Assembly: GCF_008000815.1 (NCBI RefSeq)
Contig: NZ_CP042806.1
Location: forward strand, 2,356,001-2,420,000
Direction of reading: 5' to 3'
DNA length: 64,000 nucleotides
Origin: Terriglobus albidus
GTDB lineage: Bacteria; Acidobacteriota; Terriglobia; Terriglobales; Acidobacteriaceae
Position numbers and translations under genes: made by a program. Positions 32,433-40,746 of the stretch are shown here, piece by piece. The stretch's first letter is position 1. Each line of letters begins with the position of its first letter. The notes under the pieces were generated by a model that saw only the letters and a program-made list of their open reading frames with translations, was not told where the DNA came from and made no database searches.

Positions 32433-35105
32433 TTAGTCTTCGAACATCCAGTCGAGGTTCGGTGGTTCTCCATCGACGGAAGCAGTGGAGAAGTTGATAC
32501 GGGCTTTGACCTTTGTCTCCTGTGGGATGAAGCCAAGAATCACGTAGCTCCCGCGGCCAAGGTCGAGCTCATTACGTCCAGCAGAAAGCGGCGCAGCCCA
32601 TACGGTGAGGGCTGGTGCTCCCTTCAACGCAACCGCATTGGTCAGGACGATATTCCAGTTTTCGGCGTCGGCATTCTGTGGGCCGGCTTTGTTGACTCCC
32701 TTGCGGACGAAACCGACGAGAACCTGGGCAGGTTTGTCGAGAGTGAAGCGTACGGGCGTGTTGCCCTTGCTGCTGACGCGGATTCCGTGCATACCATCTA
32801 GCTCGCCGGCCACGGATGCGATCTGTTGTGGCCCGTCGGGGAAGATCGACTCGCCAGCTTTGACAGTGAATGCTTCGCCGGAGCCGGGCTCGAGCTGAAA
32901 GGCGACCTGAGGCGGTCTCTCTACCGGCTTCTGCGCCTCTGCCAGCGCGGCAGGGTCGTTCATGCTTTTCAGACGCGAACGGAAGGCGGCCAACTCCTTC
33001 TCATAGACTGGCAGAAGGTCGCGCCAGTGATTGGTCTTCGGGCCTCCGCGTACGGGAATCTGCCGCTGTGAGGTCTGCATACCTGCTGCGTTGCGGTAGG
33101 TCTTGTCGGTGATCGCCGTCAACTGGCGGAAGAACTCGACCGAAGAGGCAAGAAGGGAATCGGCCTTTTCAAGATGTTGCTGATCTTTGTCGTACCCAAA
33201 CAGCATGACTTCAGCAGCAGCGTGGGTCTTTGCCTGATAGAACTGCATCAGGAGCCAGATGCACTGCATGTCGCTGACGATACGGTCGTACTCGTCCTTG
33301 TTCCTCTTGACATACGGCGCCGCTGCTTTGGCTGCTTCGTAAGCCTGTTCTGCGCCTTTCGTGACGGTATCGGCTACACCGGTAGGTGTTTCTCCCTGGT
33401 GTGGCTGGTGATGGAACTCATGGTTCACGTAGTCGTACAAACGCTCTCCGGCCGGAGCGTTGGCGGTCCAGAGCGTCTCAGCGGGACCAAAGCGTTTGGC
33501 ATCGATCAGCTCTGGCATCGTCATCCCAAGAGCAAACGCCTGGCGATTGCCTTCGGTGATGCCGATACGTGGTAACAGGCGCGGTTGTGCTGGACCTGCG
33601 AGAGTATAGGCATCGAGCAGCTTTTCTCCGGCCTGTGATGTGCCGAATCGCTGGGCGAACTCCTGGATCCAATACGCGCGCTCCTTCTGTGGATCGCGAT
33701 TGGGATTCCAGGCATAGCGGGCCCAGGCTTCAAACCAGATCCAGTCCCGCTCCGGCTGATAGAGCAAGGGCTCGGTTTTGTCGGCGGCGTTGGGCCAGTC
33801 CCAGTAGCGTAGAGGATAGAGGTGTACGCCTCCGATGCCGATGCGCTGATAGTTCAGCAGGGTCTCGCGAACGAAGTCAGGATCTCCCCAGCGGAAGGGC
33901 TCAAGGTTTGAGAGCAGGTGGACGTTGGAGACGGCGACGTTGCTGTTCTCTACCAGCAGCTTGAAGCGGTCAAGCACCTTGCCGCGATCGTTTGTCCAGG
34001 TGAGGGACTCACCGTTCCACTTGGAGAGGGTATCGATATTGCCATACAGCGGCTTGCTTGCCTTCAACACATCTTCGATGTCGGTGGCATGGTCGCGAAG
34101 CACGATCGGCGGTTCCACTGTGGTGCCAAGGGCCTTCATACCGTCCTTCACGCCAGGGATGATGGCCTGGGTCATGAGTTCGACACCCTTGTGTGGGGAC
34201 AGGGCCTCACCCAGCGTCATCATCAGGCCAACGTTCGGATAGTTGCGGATGAACTCGGAGATGACGTAGCGGGTGTACTCGATGGCCTCCGGCGTCGGGT
34301 TCACCAGGTGATAGGGAAGATGGTGAGCTCTGGCATACGCATGGGAGAGATGGAGGTTATAGAAGCCCTGCAGGAGCCAGATGCCGCGCTTGTCGGCTTC
34401 GGCCGTGATCCAGCGCATCATCTCGATGTTCTGATTCAATTGCGCATCGCTCATCTCCTGAGCCTCTGGATACTTCGGCAGCTTCAGCAGCGAAGTAAAC
34501 GGATGTCCATTCCAGAGATAGAGCGTGTTCGACCGCTGGCGGACCATCATGTCCAGGTAGCGAGTCCATTCCGCCTTGTCGTAGAAGAAGGGAAAGTCTT
34601 TGGGCGTGTAGGGGTAGTCGTACTGCGCGTCTTCGTAGGTGATCTCGGGTTTCTGCATCCCGATGCAGGTTCCGCGCAGCTTCAGTGCGGGATGATCGAT
34701 GAACTCGATCTCCTTTGGCAGAGTATGCATCTGGTTGATGCGATCGGCGAGTTCCAGCGCTCCGTACAGAACTCCGGAGGGGTCACTCCCGGCAACGATG
34801 ATCTGGTTGCCGATGCGCTTGATGACAAAGGCTTCGGTAGCACCGGGCCATAGCTGTGGCAGTAGCTTGTACTTTTCGACTGCGGGAAGGGAACGCAGAC
34901 CAAGTACGATCCGTTCGTCACTCTCAATGTGGTTCGCTGTGAGCGCCGCTTGTAGCCGATCGGCGCCAAAGCGCTCACGAGGTGAGGCGTTCTCCGGGAC
35001 GACGACCTTTACGGGAGCCGCCATCACGATGGCTGGCGCGGCGAATACAAGGGAGAAAGCCACAATGGACCGGATGCGAACGCGGGCCTGTGTCAACAGA
35101 TGCAT
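32433..35105 (-). CDS. Large secreted glycoside hydrolase of uncertain family (alpha-glucuronidase-like layout)
   Basis: 890 residues with a signal peptide (FSLVFAAPAIVMA). The first ~150 residues form a GH20b/GH67N-like domain (SGVLYGALELADRI), a common N-terminal module of acidic-sugar glycosidases. A TIM-barrel-like region follows (about 180-500), with WNGHPFTSLLKLP, LLQGFYNLHLSH, LMMTLGEAL and SNLEPFRWG. A long helical region and a C-terminal beta domain complete the protein. Families with similar layout are GH67, GH115 and the rhamnogalacturonan-II enzyme family GH138; none could be confirmed by motif. The gene follows the apiosidase-like gene after nine bases in one operon. Confidence 0.6.
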   Translation of the reverse strand: MHLLTQARVRIRSIVAFSLVFAAPAIVMAAPVKVVVPENASPRERFGADRLQAALTANHIESDERIVLGLRSLPAVEKYKLLPQLWPGATEAFVIKRIGNQIIVAGSDPSGVLYGALELADRINQMHTLPKEIEFIDHPALKLRGTCIGMQKPEITYEDAQYDYPYTPKDFPFFYDKAEWTRYLDMMVRQRSNTLYLWNGHPFTSLLKLPKYPEAQEMSDAQLNQNIEMMRWITAEADKRGIWLLQGFYNLHLSHAYARAHHLPYHLVNPTPEAIEYTRYVISEFIRNYPNVGLMMTLGEALSPHKGVELMTQAIIPGVKDGMKALGTTVEPPIVLRDHATDIEDVLKASKPLYGNIDTLSKWNGESLTWTNDRGKVLDRFKLLVENSNVAVSNVHLLSNLEPFRWGDPDFVRETLLNYQRIGIGGVHLYPLRYWDWPNAADKTEPLLYQPERDWIWFEAWARYAWNPNRDPQKERAYWIQEFAQRFGTSQAGEKLLDAYTLAGPAQPRLLPRIGITEGNRQAFALGMTMPELIDAKRFGPAETLWTANAPAGERLYDYVNHEFHHQPHQGETPTGVADTVTKGAEQAYEAAKAAAPYVKRNKDEYDRIVSDMQCIWLLMQFYQAKTHAAAEVMLFGYDKDQQHLEKADSLLASSVEFFRQLTAITDKTYRNAAGMQTSQRQIPVRGGPKTNHWRDLLPVYEKELAAFRSRLKSMNDPAALAEAQKPVERPPQVAFQLEPGSGEAFTVKAGESIFPDGPQQIASVAGELDGMHGIRVSSKGNTPVRFTLDKPAQVLVGFVRKGVNKAGPQNADAENWNIVLTNAVALKGAPALTVWAAPLSAGRNELDLGRGSYVILGFIPQETKVKARINFSTASVDGEPPNLDWMFED

Positions 35106-35114
35106 GTCACACTC

Positions 35115-36776
35115 CTAAACTTTCTGGAAGAGCACAGCCATGTAAGGCTTGCCCGTGAGCTCGATATGGTTAGTGCCACCCTGAATCTGGTCGCCGGCGT
35201 TTTCGTCGACGAACCTGCTGCCCGTGGACTTTCCGGTAAAGACGCCGGGCAGCTCGCGCTCTGTCATATTCCAGGGATCGATCAGTGTGGCTTTGAAGCG
35301 CACACCTGCGGGAAGAGGAAAGTCGTATTCACCGACGCAGTGAAAGTCGAAGTAGTAAAGATAAAGCTCTTTATCTTTGCCGGCCGATGGATAGTAGGCG
35401 TCCTCGAACTCATTGACTCCGGTTTGTGTCGCCCGTTCCAGCAGCTTACGCAGAAAGGCGATGCGCGGAGAGCTAATGCCGCGCAGTTTTCCGCCATCAC
35501 TCCAGACGGGCTCGCCCGGCGGTGTCTTGTAGGTCTCTCCGTGGGAGGCATAGACACCATGGACAGTAGCGAGCCAGAAACGCCGCGTCACCTCTTCAGC
35601 AGAGAGGTTGCCCCAGCGGCGGGCGATGTTGCCTTCATATTGGATCTCGTCATAGACGATGGGCTTGTTCCAGGCGGCGCGGCGCTCTGCCGACTTCTGG
35701 AAGTCATATTCCTGCAGGCTCGCGTGCGTACACCATGGTTTGGAGTGGTCGTAGATGACCTTGCTGTGATGGATAGAACGCAAATGGCTGTAGGGATCGC
35801 TGGCGACCGTGATGCGGAAGAAGCGATCCCAATCGGCCAGGCTCTTGGTCTTTACCAGGTCATACTCGTTTGCAATCGCCCACCAGACATTCCGGTAGGC
35901 GGCGAAGCGGGCGATGGCATACCGCAGGTAACGGTCATCCTGCTCTGGTGTCATCGATTTGAAGCCCCACGAGTCATACGGATGGAAGAGGATCAGGTCC
36001 GCTTCGATCCCGGCCTTCTGGAGCTCCAGAAGGCGTCGCTCGAGCAATTGAAAGTAGCGCGGGTTCAGGCGATCGCAATCAAAGGTCGCGTTCGATGGAT
36101 GGCCGTCTTTCAGTTCCTCGCGATGAGCGCTGCTGGAGCCCGCTGCGTGTTCAAACGGAAACTCCGGCAGGCCGCGTTTACCTTGCCCCTTGGGCAGGAC
36201 ACAGACGCGGACCTTATTGAAGGGGGAATCCTTCAGTGAGGCAATCGTTTGCAAATCGTATGGCTCGCTCATGAACAGATAGGAGTAGGTGGTGGTGCCA
36301 AAGGGGAAGTATGGGGTTCCGTCCGCGTATTGGAAATGGAACTGGTGAGCAACGTGGACCGGTCCGTGGTTTCCCGTCGAGGCAGAGGTGCATTGAAAGC
36401 TGCCTGACTTACCATGCAGCGCGCCGGCGGAAGACGTGGTGACGTAGCTCCAGTCGCCGGTGGCATCAGGCATGAAGCGGATGCGATAGGTTCCATTGCC
36501 GTCGTAGAAACCGGTGACGCTGACGGTGCGATGCTGGTGGCGAAACTCCGCCGACAGCGTGACCTGGATAAATGGATTTCCTTCGGAGGGGCCGGCGAGA
36601 GCCACTTCGAAGATTCCCCACTGTTCTATGGTTCCCTGCACTGCATCTCCGCCTTGGTCTGCGGTGGCACCGCTATCCGGTGCCGCATCGCGGAATGGGT
36701 GTTCTGCGTGCGCGACCAGGGGAAGGGATGTTGCAAACGCTCCGGCGCCCAGCTTCATCATCTCGCGGCGATTCAT
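35115..36776 (-). CDS. Apiosidase-like glycoside hydrolase (DUF5060 + DUF4038/GH140-like + DUF5605)
   Basis: 553 residues from the ATG at 36776. The N-terminus MNRREMMKLGAGAFATSL is a Tat-like signal. An N-terminal beta-sandwich follows (TIEQWGIFEVALAGP, residues ~45-130; DUF5060 type). Then comes a TIM barrel beginning PYFPFGTTTYSYLF and including VWWAIANEYDLVKTKSLADW, where the glutamate of NEYD is the probable acid/base, and IVYDEIQYEGNIARRWGN, with the probable nucleophile. A small C-terminal sheet ends the protein. DUF4038 is the fold of GH140 apiosidase, which attacks apiose linkages in rhamnogalacturonan II. The nearby apiose-type sugar operon makes that role attractive, but substrate is inference. 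Confidence 0.72.
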   Translation of the reverse strand: MNRREMMKLGAGAFATSLPLVAHAEHPFRDAAPDSGATADQGGDAVQGTIEQWGIFEVALAGPSEGNPFIQVTLSAEFRHQHRTVSVTGFYDGNGTYRIRFMPDATGDWSYVTTSSAGALHGKSGSFQCTSASTGNHGPVHVAHQFHFQYADGTPYFPFGTTTYSYLFMSEPYDLQTIASLKDSPFNKVRVCVLPKGQGKRGLPEFPFEHAAGSSSAHREELKDGHPSNATFDCDRLNPRYFQLLERRLLELQKAGIEADLILFHPYDSWGFKSMTPEQDDRYLRYAIARFAAYRNVWWAIANEYDLVKTKSLADWDRFFRITVASDPYSHLRSIHHSKVIYDHSKPWCTHASLQEYDFQKSAERRAAWNKPIVYDEIQYEGNIARRWGNLSAEEVTRRFWLATVHGVYASHGETYKTPPGEPVWSDGGKLRGISSPRIAFLRKLLERATQTGVNEFEDAYYPSAGKDKELYLYYFDFHCVGEYDFPLPAGVRFKATLIDPWNMTERELPGVFTGKSTGSRFVDENAGDQIQGGTNHIELTGKPYMAVLFQKV

Positions 36777-36954
36777 AGTTGTGCGTATCTCCACTTCGCG
36801 AAGCAACGGTAGTTGACCGCGAATCGTTCGTCGTTACTGAAAACGATGGTTAGCACCAACCGAATCCTGGATTGAAGTGTGCCGAGGAAAGAGAAGGCGC
36901 TGTCGTTTATGCCACCCAAGTATGCAATGTGGAGGGTTCGACGTGCATTGCATT

Positions 36955-36978
36955 TTTTGTCGATATATTTTGACAAAA
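36955..36978. promoter_or_regulatory. Dyad in the divergent region upstream of the TonB receptor
   Basis: TTTTGTC and GACAAAA arms separated by ten AT-rich bases. It lies between the divergent apiosidase-like gene and the TonB receptor gene, where an operator for both would be expected. The regulator is unknown. Confidence 0.4.
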
Positions 36979-37034
36979 TACGAGAATTTCAAGGGAAAAA
37001 TGCAGAAAATCGTCACGTTTCCTCTCATTCTTTA

Positions 37035-37064
37035 TTGACAATTCTTTCTTCACCTCGCTAGTGT
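37035..37064 (+). promoter_or_regulatory. Promoter of the TonB-dependent receptor gene
   Basis: A consensus TTGACA (37035-37040) with TAGTGT at 37059-37064, an 18-base spacer, about 50 bases before the coding start. Confidence 0.5.
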
Positions 37065-37117
37065 GGCAGCCGTTCCGGATTCATAAATGAAATTCGGTTT
37101 TCGTCAGGAGCACGTTT

Positions 37118-40100
37118 ATGAAACGCTTTGCCGCTTTGCTTTTGCTTCTTCTCGCCAGTGCCTCCATCATGTCGGCCCAGGAGTTTCGCGCAACTCTTAC
37201 AGGGCGAGTCGCAGATCCAACGGGCGCGACCATTCCGCACGCCTCCGTGCTTGTCACCAACATGGAGACAGGCGTCAATTCCATGACCGCGAGCAATGGT
37301 GCGGGTGAGTACACCGTGCCCTTTCTTGCTCCAGGCAAGTACCGCGTTACCGTGACCGCGCAGGGTTTTCAGCGGTATGTGCACGAGAACCTGACGCTCG
37401 AGTCGGGATCGAAGGTGGGCGAAGACGTCACCATGCAGGTCGGCGCCACGACTGAGGAGGTGCGGGTTACCACGGATGTTCCGCTGATCCAGACAGAGAC
37501 GGCTTCGGCCGGCCAGACATTGTCGGCGCAGGAGATTGAGAACCTTCCAGACAACGGCCGTTCCCCGCTGGCGCTTGCCAAGACGATGTACGGTGTAGTC
37601 GTCAAACAGAAGAACTCTGTGGTGCAGGCGCGTCCCTTCGACAACTCTGCCTCTTCCGACTTCTCTCTCGGTGGGGGAAACTCGCAGTCGAATGAGTATC
37701 TGCTGAACGGCGTGCCCAACATGCAGGACTCCTCGCGTCTGCCGGGTTTCAGCCCGCTGCAGGACTCGGTACAGGAGGTGAAGGTCGATGTCTTCAACGC
37801 CGATGCCTCTACCGGAGATACCTCGGGCGGAACGGTTAACCTGGTGACCAAGTCAGGAGCGAATCAGTTCCACGGCTCGCTATCTGAGTTCAACCAGTTC
37901 TCTGCCATCAATGCCCCGAACCGCTGGTTTGCGGGGACGACAAAACAGCCGGCTTACCGCCAGAACCAGTATGGCGGTCATATCGCCGGCCCGATCTGGA
38001 TTCCCCACGTTGTGAACGGCAAAGACAAGCTCTTCTTCCTGTATGCCTACGAGGGGTTTAAGGGATCGCAGCCCAATCCGACACTGACCACTGTGCCCAC
38101 TGCGGCGGAGCGCAACGGTGATTTTTCCGCGCTGCTGGGCCTTGGGACGAACAAGTCAGCTACCCGTTGCACGGGTTATTCGACTACGTACAACAGTTAT
38201 CAGATCTTTGATCCCGCTAGCGGCACTGCCGACCCGAATTGCTCAGGACAGGCACTTCGCACAGCGTTTCCGAACAATATCATTCCTGCTTCACGTCTGA
38301 GCCAGATCGCGCAGAAGTATCTCTCACTTTATCCGCAGCCAAACGTCACCGGTACGGCGGACGGGCAGAACAACTTCTATTCCAGCAACAACACCGTCTA
38401 CAGCTACAGTTCCAACTCGGGCCGCTTCGACTGGAGCATCGGTGCCAACAACAAGTTGTTTGTCGATGTCCATCGCAGCGAGTATCAGCCGATTCAGAAC
38501 AACTACTTCAACAACATCGCTACTGGATCGAAGAGCTATACGGTCTATCAGGGCGGCCTGGTCGATTTCGTCCATACCTTCAGTTCATCGGTGGTGATGG
38601 ATTCACGAATAAGCCTGACCCGTTCCTATAAGAACTCGGCGATTGCCAGCGGAGGTGTCCAGCCCAGCAGCTATGGTTTCCCCGGCTATATGGACTCCTC
38701 GTCAACTGCCGGTGCGGCGCTGCCACGCATTCAGTTCAGCGAATCTGGAACGGCTTACACCACGTTGAGCGCTGCTTCGCCGAGCCGGACTGCTTTTGAC
38801 ACTCTCCAATTCTTCACAGCGGTCACGTGGGTGCATGGACGTCATACTTTGAAGATGGGTCCGGACCTTCGCCAGAACCGGAACTACGCTACGCCGACGG
38901 CTCCCGGAACCAACAACTACTTCACTGGTAATTTCGCCTTCGACAACACCTTCACCAAGGCGGGTACGGCACTTGCCGGCCCGGTCTTTGGCGGCTCAAT
39001 GGCCTCGTTCCTGCTGGGGGTTCCTTCGAGTGGTGCCTACACAATCAGTCCCTACCTGACTTTCAACAATCACTACTTCGCCGGTTTCGTCCAGGATGAT
39101 TGGAAGCTGACTCGGCGTCTGACGTTGAATCTGGGTATCCGCCTGGAGAGTGAGACGTCGATTAATGAAAGTCACAATCGAGCTGTCTCTTACTTCGATC
39201 CGAACGCCGTAAACTCGGCTGCAAGTGCGGCGGCAACGAAGTACGCCGCTTCTCCGGTTCCTGAGCTTGCGGCTTCCAGCTTCAACGCCAAGGGTGGGCT
39301 GGTCTTTGCGTCCGATGCCCGCCGCCATGAATACGCTACCGCGCCGCTGTACATTACGCCGCGTGTGGGCTTGGCCTTCAACCCGCCGATCTTCAATGAT
39401 CGAATGGTAATCCGGACGGGCTTCGGTATCTTCGTCAATCCATTCAACGATTACTACACACCGCAAAGCTACGGCTATATCTCCAATACTTCACTGGTGG
39501 CTTCGCTCAACAGCAACTTTACGCCGGCGGCCTCACTGTCGAATCCGTTTCCGACGGCGAATCCGATTCTGCAGCCGACCGGAAATGCGCTTGGCGTAAA
39601 TACCTATCTCGGCCAGGCGATCACCATCCGCCCGATGGCGGTCAAGGTTCCATACTCTGAGCGCTGGTACCTCGATCTGCAGTTCCAAGTAAGCAAAAAT
39701 ACAATGTTCCAGGTAGGTTACCTGGGCAACCATCAGGTCCATCTCTCGTACAGCAACTGCCTAAGCTGCGTACCAGTTCTGCCGCTGCTGAGCCGCTCAC
39801 CCGCGCGCGATGCCGCGGTACAGAACAATCTGAGCGGAGCTGTTACTAACCCATTCAAGGGAGCGCCTGGCATGACCGGAACGCTAGCGACGGCTAGCAC
39901 GATTCCGAAGTATGTACTGCTGCAGGCTTATCCTCAGTTTGGCAACGGCACGGCACAGAGCGGTGTAACACAGCAACTGGCACCAGGTGCAAGCTCCAAC
40001 TACAACGCGCTCATGGCACGTTTCCAAAAGCGTGTTTCGGATGGGCTTACTCTCAATGTCAATTACACCTACTCTCGTAATCTGCAGGCGCAGCCGATCA

Positions 40101-40678
40101 ATCCGGGTGGAGCGCTGACCTATCAGACCAATCCTTCGGATTTTCCGCAACATCTCTCTATTTCAGGCGTCTATCGTCTGCCTTTCGGACGTGGCCGGCA
40201 GTTTGTGGCAAATGCCCCCTATGGCGTGAATGTTTTGATCGGCGGATGGACGATGAATACGATCTTCCAGCATTTGTCGGGATCTCCCATTCAATGGAAC
40301 AATGCACCGCTCTTCGCCGATGGAACGGCATATAACAATGTGACGTTCGATGCGCGCCGGGTAGAGGGAGCGTTCGATACCACGAAGTTCAATCGTGATG
40401 CGAATTCTCAGCCCAGCTCCATCTATAACTACCGTACCTTCCCGCTCTTCTATGGGCGGCAGGATGGAACGAACAACCTGGATGTCTCGGTATTGAAGGA
40501 CTTCAACGTCTTCAAGGAACGGATCCACATGCAGTACCGGTTCGAAGCATACAACGTCCTGAACCACACCAACTTCGGAGCGCCGACTGTTGCACCCACC
40601 AGCACAAGCTTCGGCCTTATTACCTCAACCTCAACTCCGCCACGTGTGCTGCAGCAGGCGCTGCGACTGAATTTCTAA
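37118..40678 (+). CDS. TonB-dependent receptor, Oar-like, with carboxypeptidase-regulatory domain
   Basis: 1186 residues with a signal peptide ending at MSAQEF. Residues ~25-105 form a carboxypeptidase-regulatory-like beta-sandwich (TGRVADPTGATIPHASVLV). A plug domain follows (ENLPDNGRSPLALAKTMYG, then NEYLLNGVPNM and GGTVNLVTKSGANQFHG). The remainder is a beta-barrel ending in an aromatic residue (LRLNF), as outer-membrane proteins do. Such receptors are expanded in Acidobacteria and import large oligosaccharides with TonB energy. CAGGAG precedes the start. Its place between two hydrolase operons suggests it imports the released pectin fragments. Confidence 0.92.
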   Translation: MKRFAALLLLLLASASIMSAQEFRATLTGRVADPTGATIPHASVLVTNMETGVNSMTASNGAGEYTVPFLAPGKYRVTVTAQGFQRYVHENLTLESGSKVGEDVTMQVGATTEEVRVTTDVPLIQTETASAGQTLSAQEIENLPDNGRSPLALAKTMYGVVVKQKNSVVQARPFDNSASSDFSLGGGNSQSNEYLLNGVPNMQDSSRLPGFSPLQDSVQEVKVDVFNADASTGDTSGGTVNLVTKSGANQFHGSLSEFNQFSAINAPNRWFAGTTKQPAYRQNQYGGHIAGPIWIPHVVNGKDKLFFLYAYEGFKGSQPNPTLTTVPTAAERNGDFSALLGLGTNKSATRCTGYSTTYNSYQIFDPASGTADPNCSGQALRTAFPNNIIPASRLSQIAQKYLSLYPQPNVTGTADGQNNFYSSNNTVYSYSSNSGRFDWSIGANNKLFVDVHRSEYQPIQNNYFNNIATGSKSYTVYQGGLVDFVHTFSSSVVMDSRISLTRSYKNSAIASGGVQPSSYGFPGYMDSSSTAGAALPRIQFSESGTAYTTLSAASPSRTAFDTLQFFTAVTWVHGRHTLKMGPDLRQNRNYATPTAPGTNNYFTGNFAFDNTFTKAGTALAGPVFGGSMASFLLGVPSSGAYTISPYLTFNNHYFAGFVQDDWKLTRRLTLNLGIRLESETSINESHNRAVSYFDPNAVNSAASAAATKYAASPVPELAASSFNAKGGLVFASDARRHEYATAPLYITPRVGLAFNPPIFNDRMVIRTGFGIFVNPFNDYYTPQSYGYISNTSLVASLNSNFTPAASLSNPFPTANPILQPTGNALGVNTYLGQAITIRPMAVKVPYSERWYLDLQFQVSKNTMFQVGYLGNHQVHLSYSNCLSCVPVLPLLSRSPARDAAVQNNLSGAVTNPFKGAPGMTGTLATASTIPKYVLLQAYPQFGNGTAQSGVTQQLAPGASSNYNALMARFQKRVSDGLTLNVNYTYSRNLQAQPINPGGALTYQTNPSDFPQHLSISGVYRLPFGRGRQFVANAPYGVNVLIGGWTMNTIFQHLSGSPIQWNNAPLFADGTAYNNVTFDARRVEGAFDTTKFNRDANSQPSSIYNYRTFPLFYGRQDGTNNLDVSVLKDFNVFKERIHMQYRFEAYNVLNHTNFGAPTVAPTSTSFGLITSTSTPPRVLQQALRLNF

Positions 40679-40701
40679 ACTGGGCGTCAGAACAAAGAAA
40701 C

Positions 40702-40722
40702 GGGGTGCGCGATGCGCACCCC
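40702..40722. terminator. Hairpin between convergent genes, probable bidirectional terminator
   Basis: A perfect 9-bp stem GGGGTGCGC/GCGCACCCC with a GAT loop, lying between the converging 3' ends of the receptor and GH95 genes. On the minus strand it is followed by GTTTCTTTG. The T-run is weak on the plus strand. Confidence 0.65.
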
Positions 40723-40746
40723 ATACTCTTTAGTGTCCAGATACGT

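Noticed and set aside
33918-34853. Plus-strand open frame of 311 codons
   Set aside because: It is antisense to the 890-residue glycosidase gene; no motif and no ribosome binding site.
35100-36239. Plus-strand open frame of 379 codons
   Set aside because: It is antisense to the apiosidase-like gene and has no recognisable domain.
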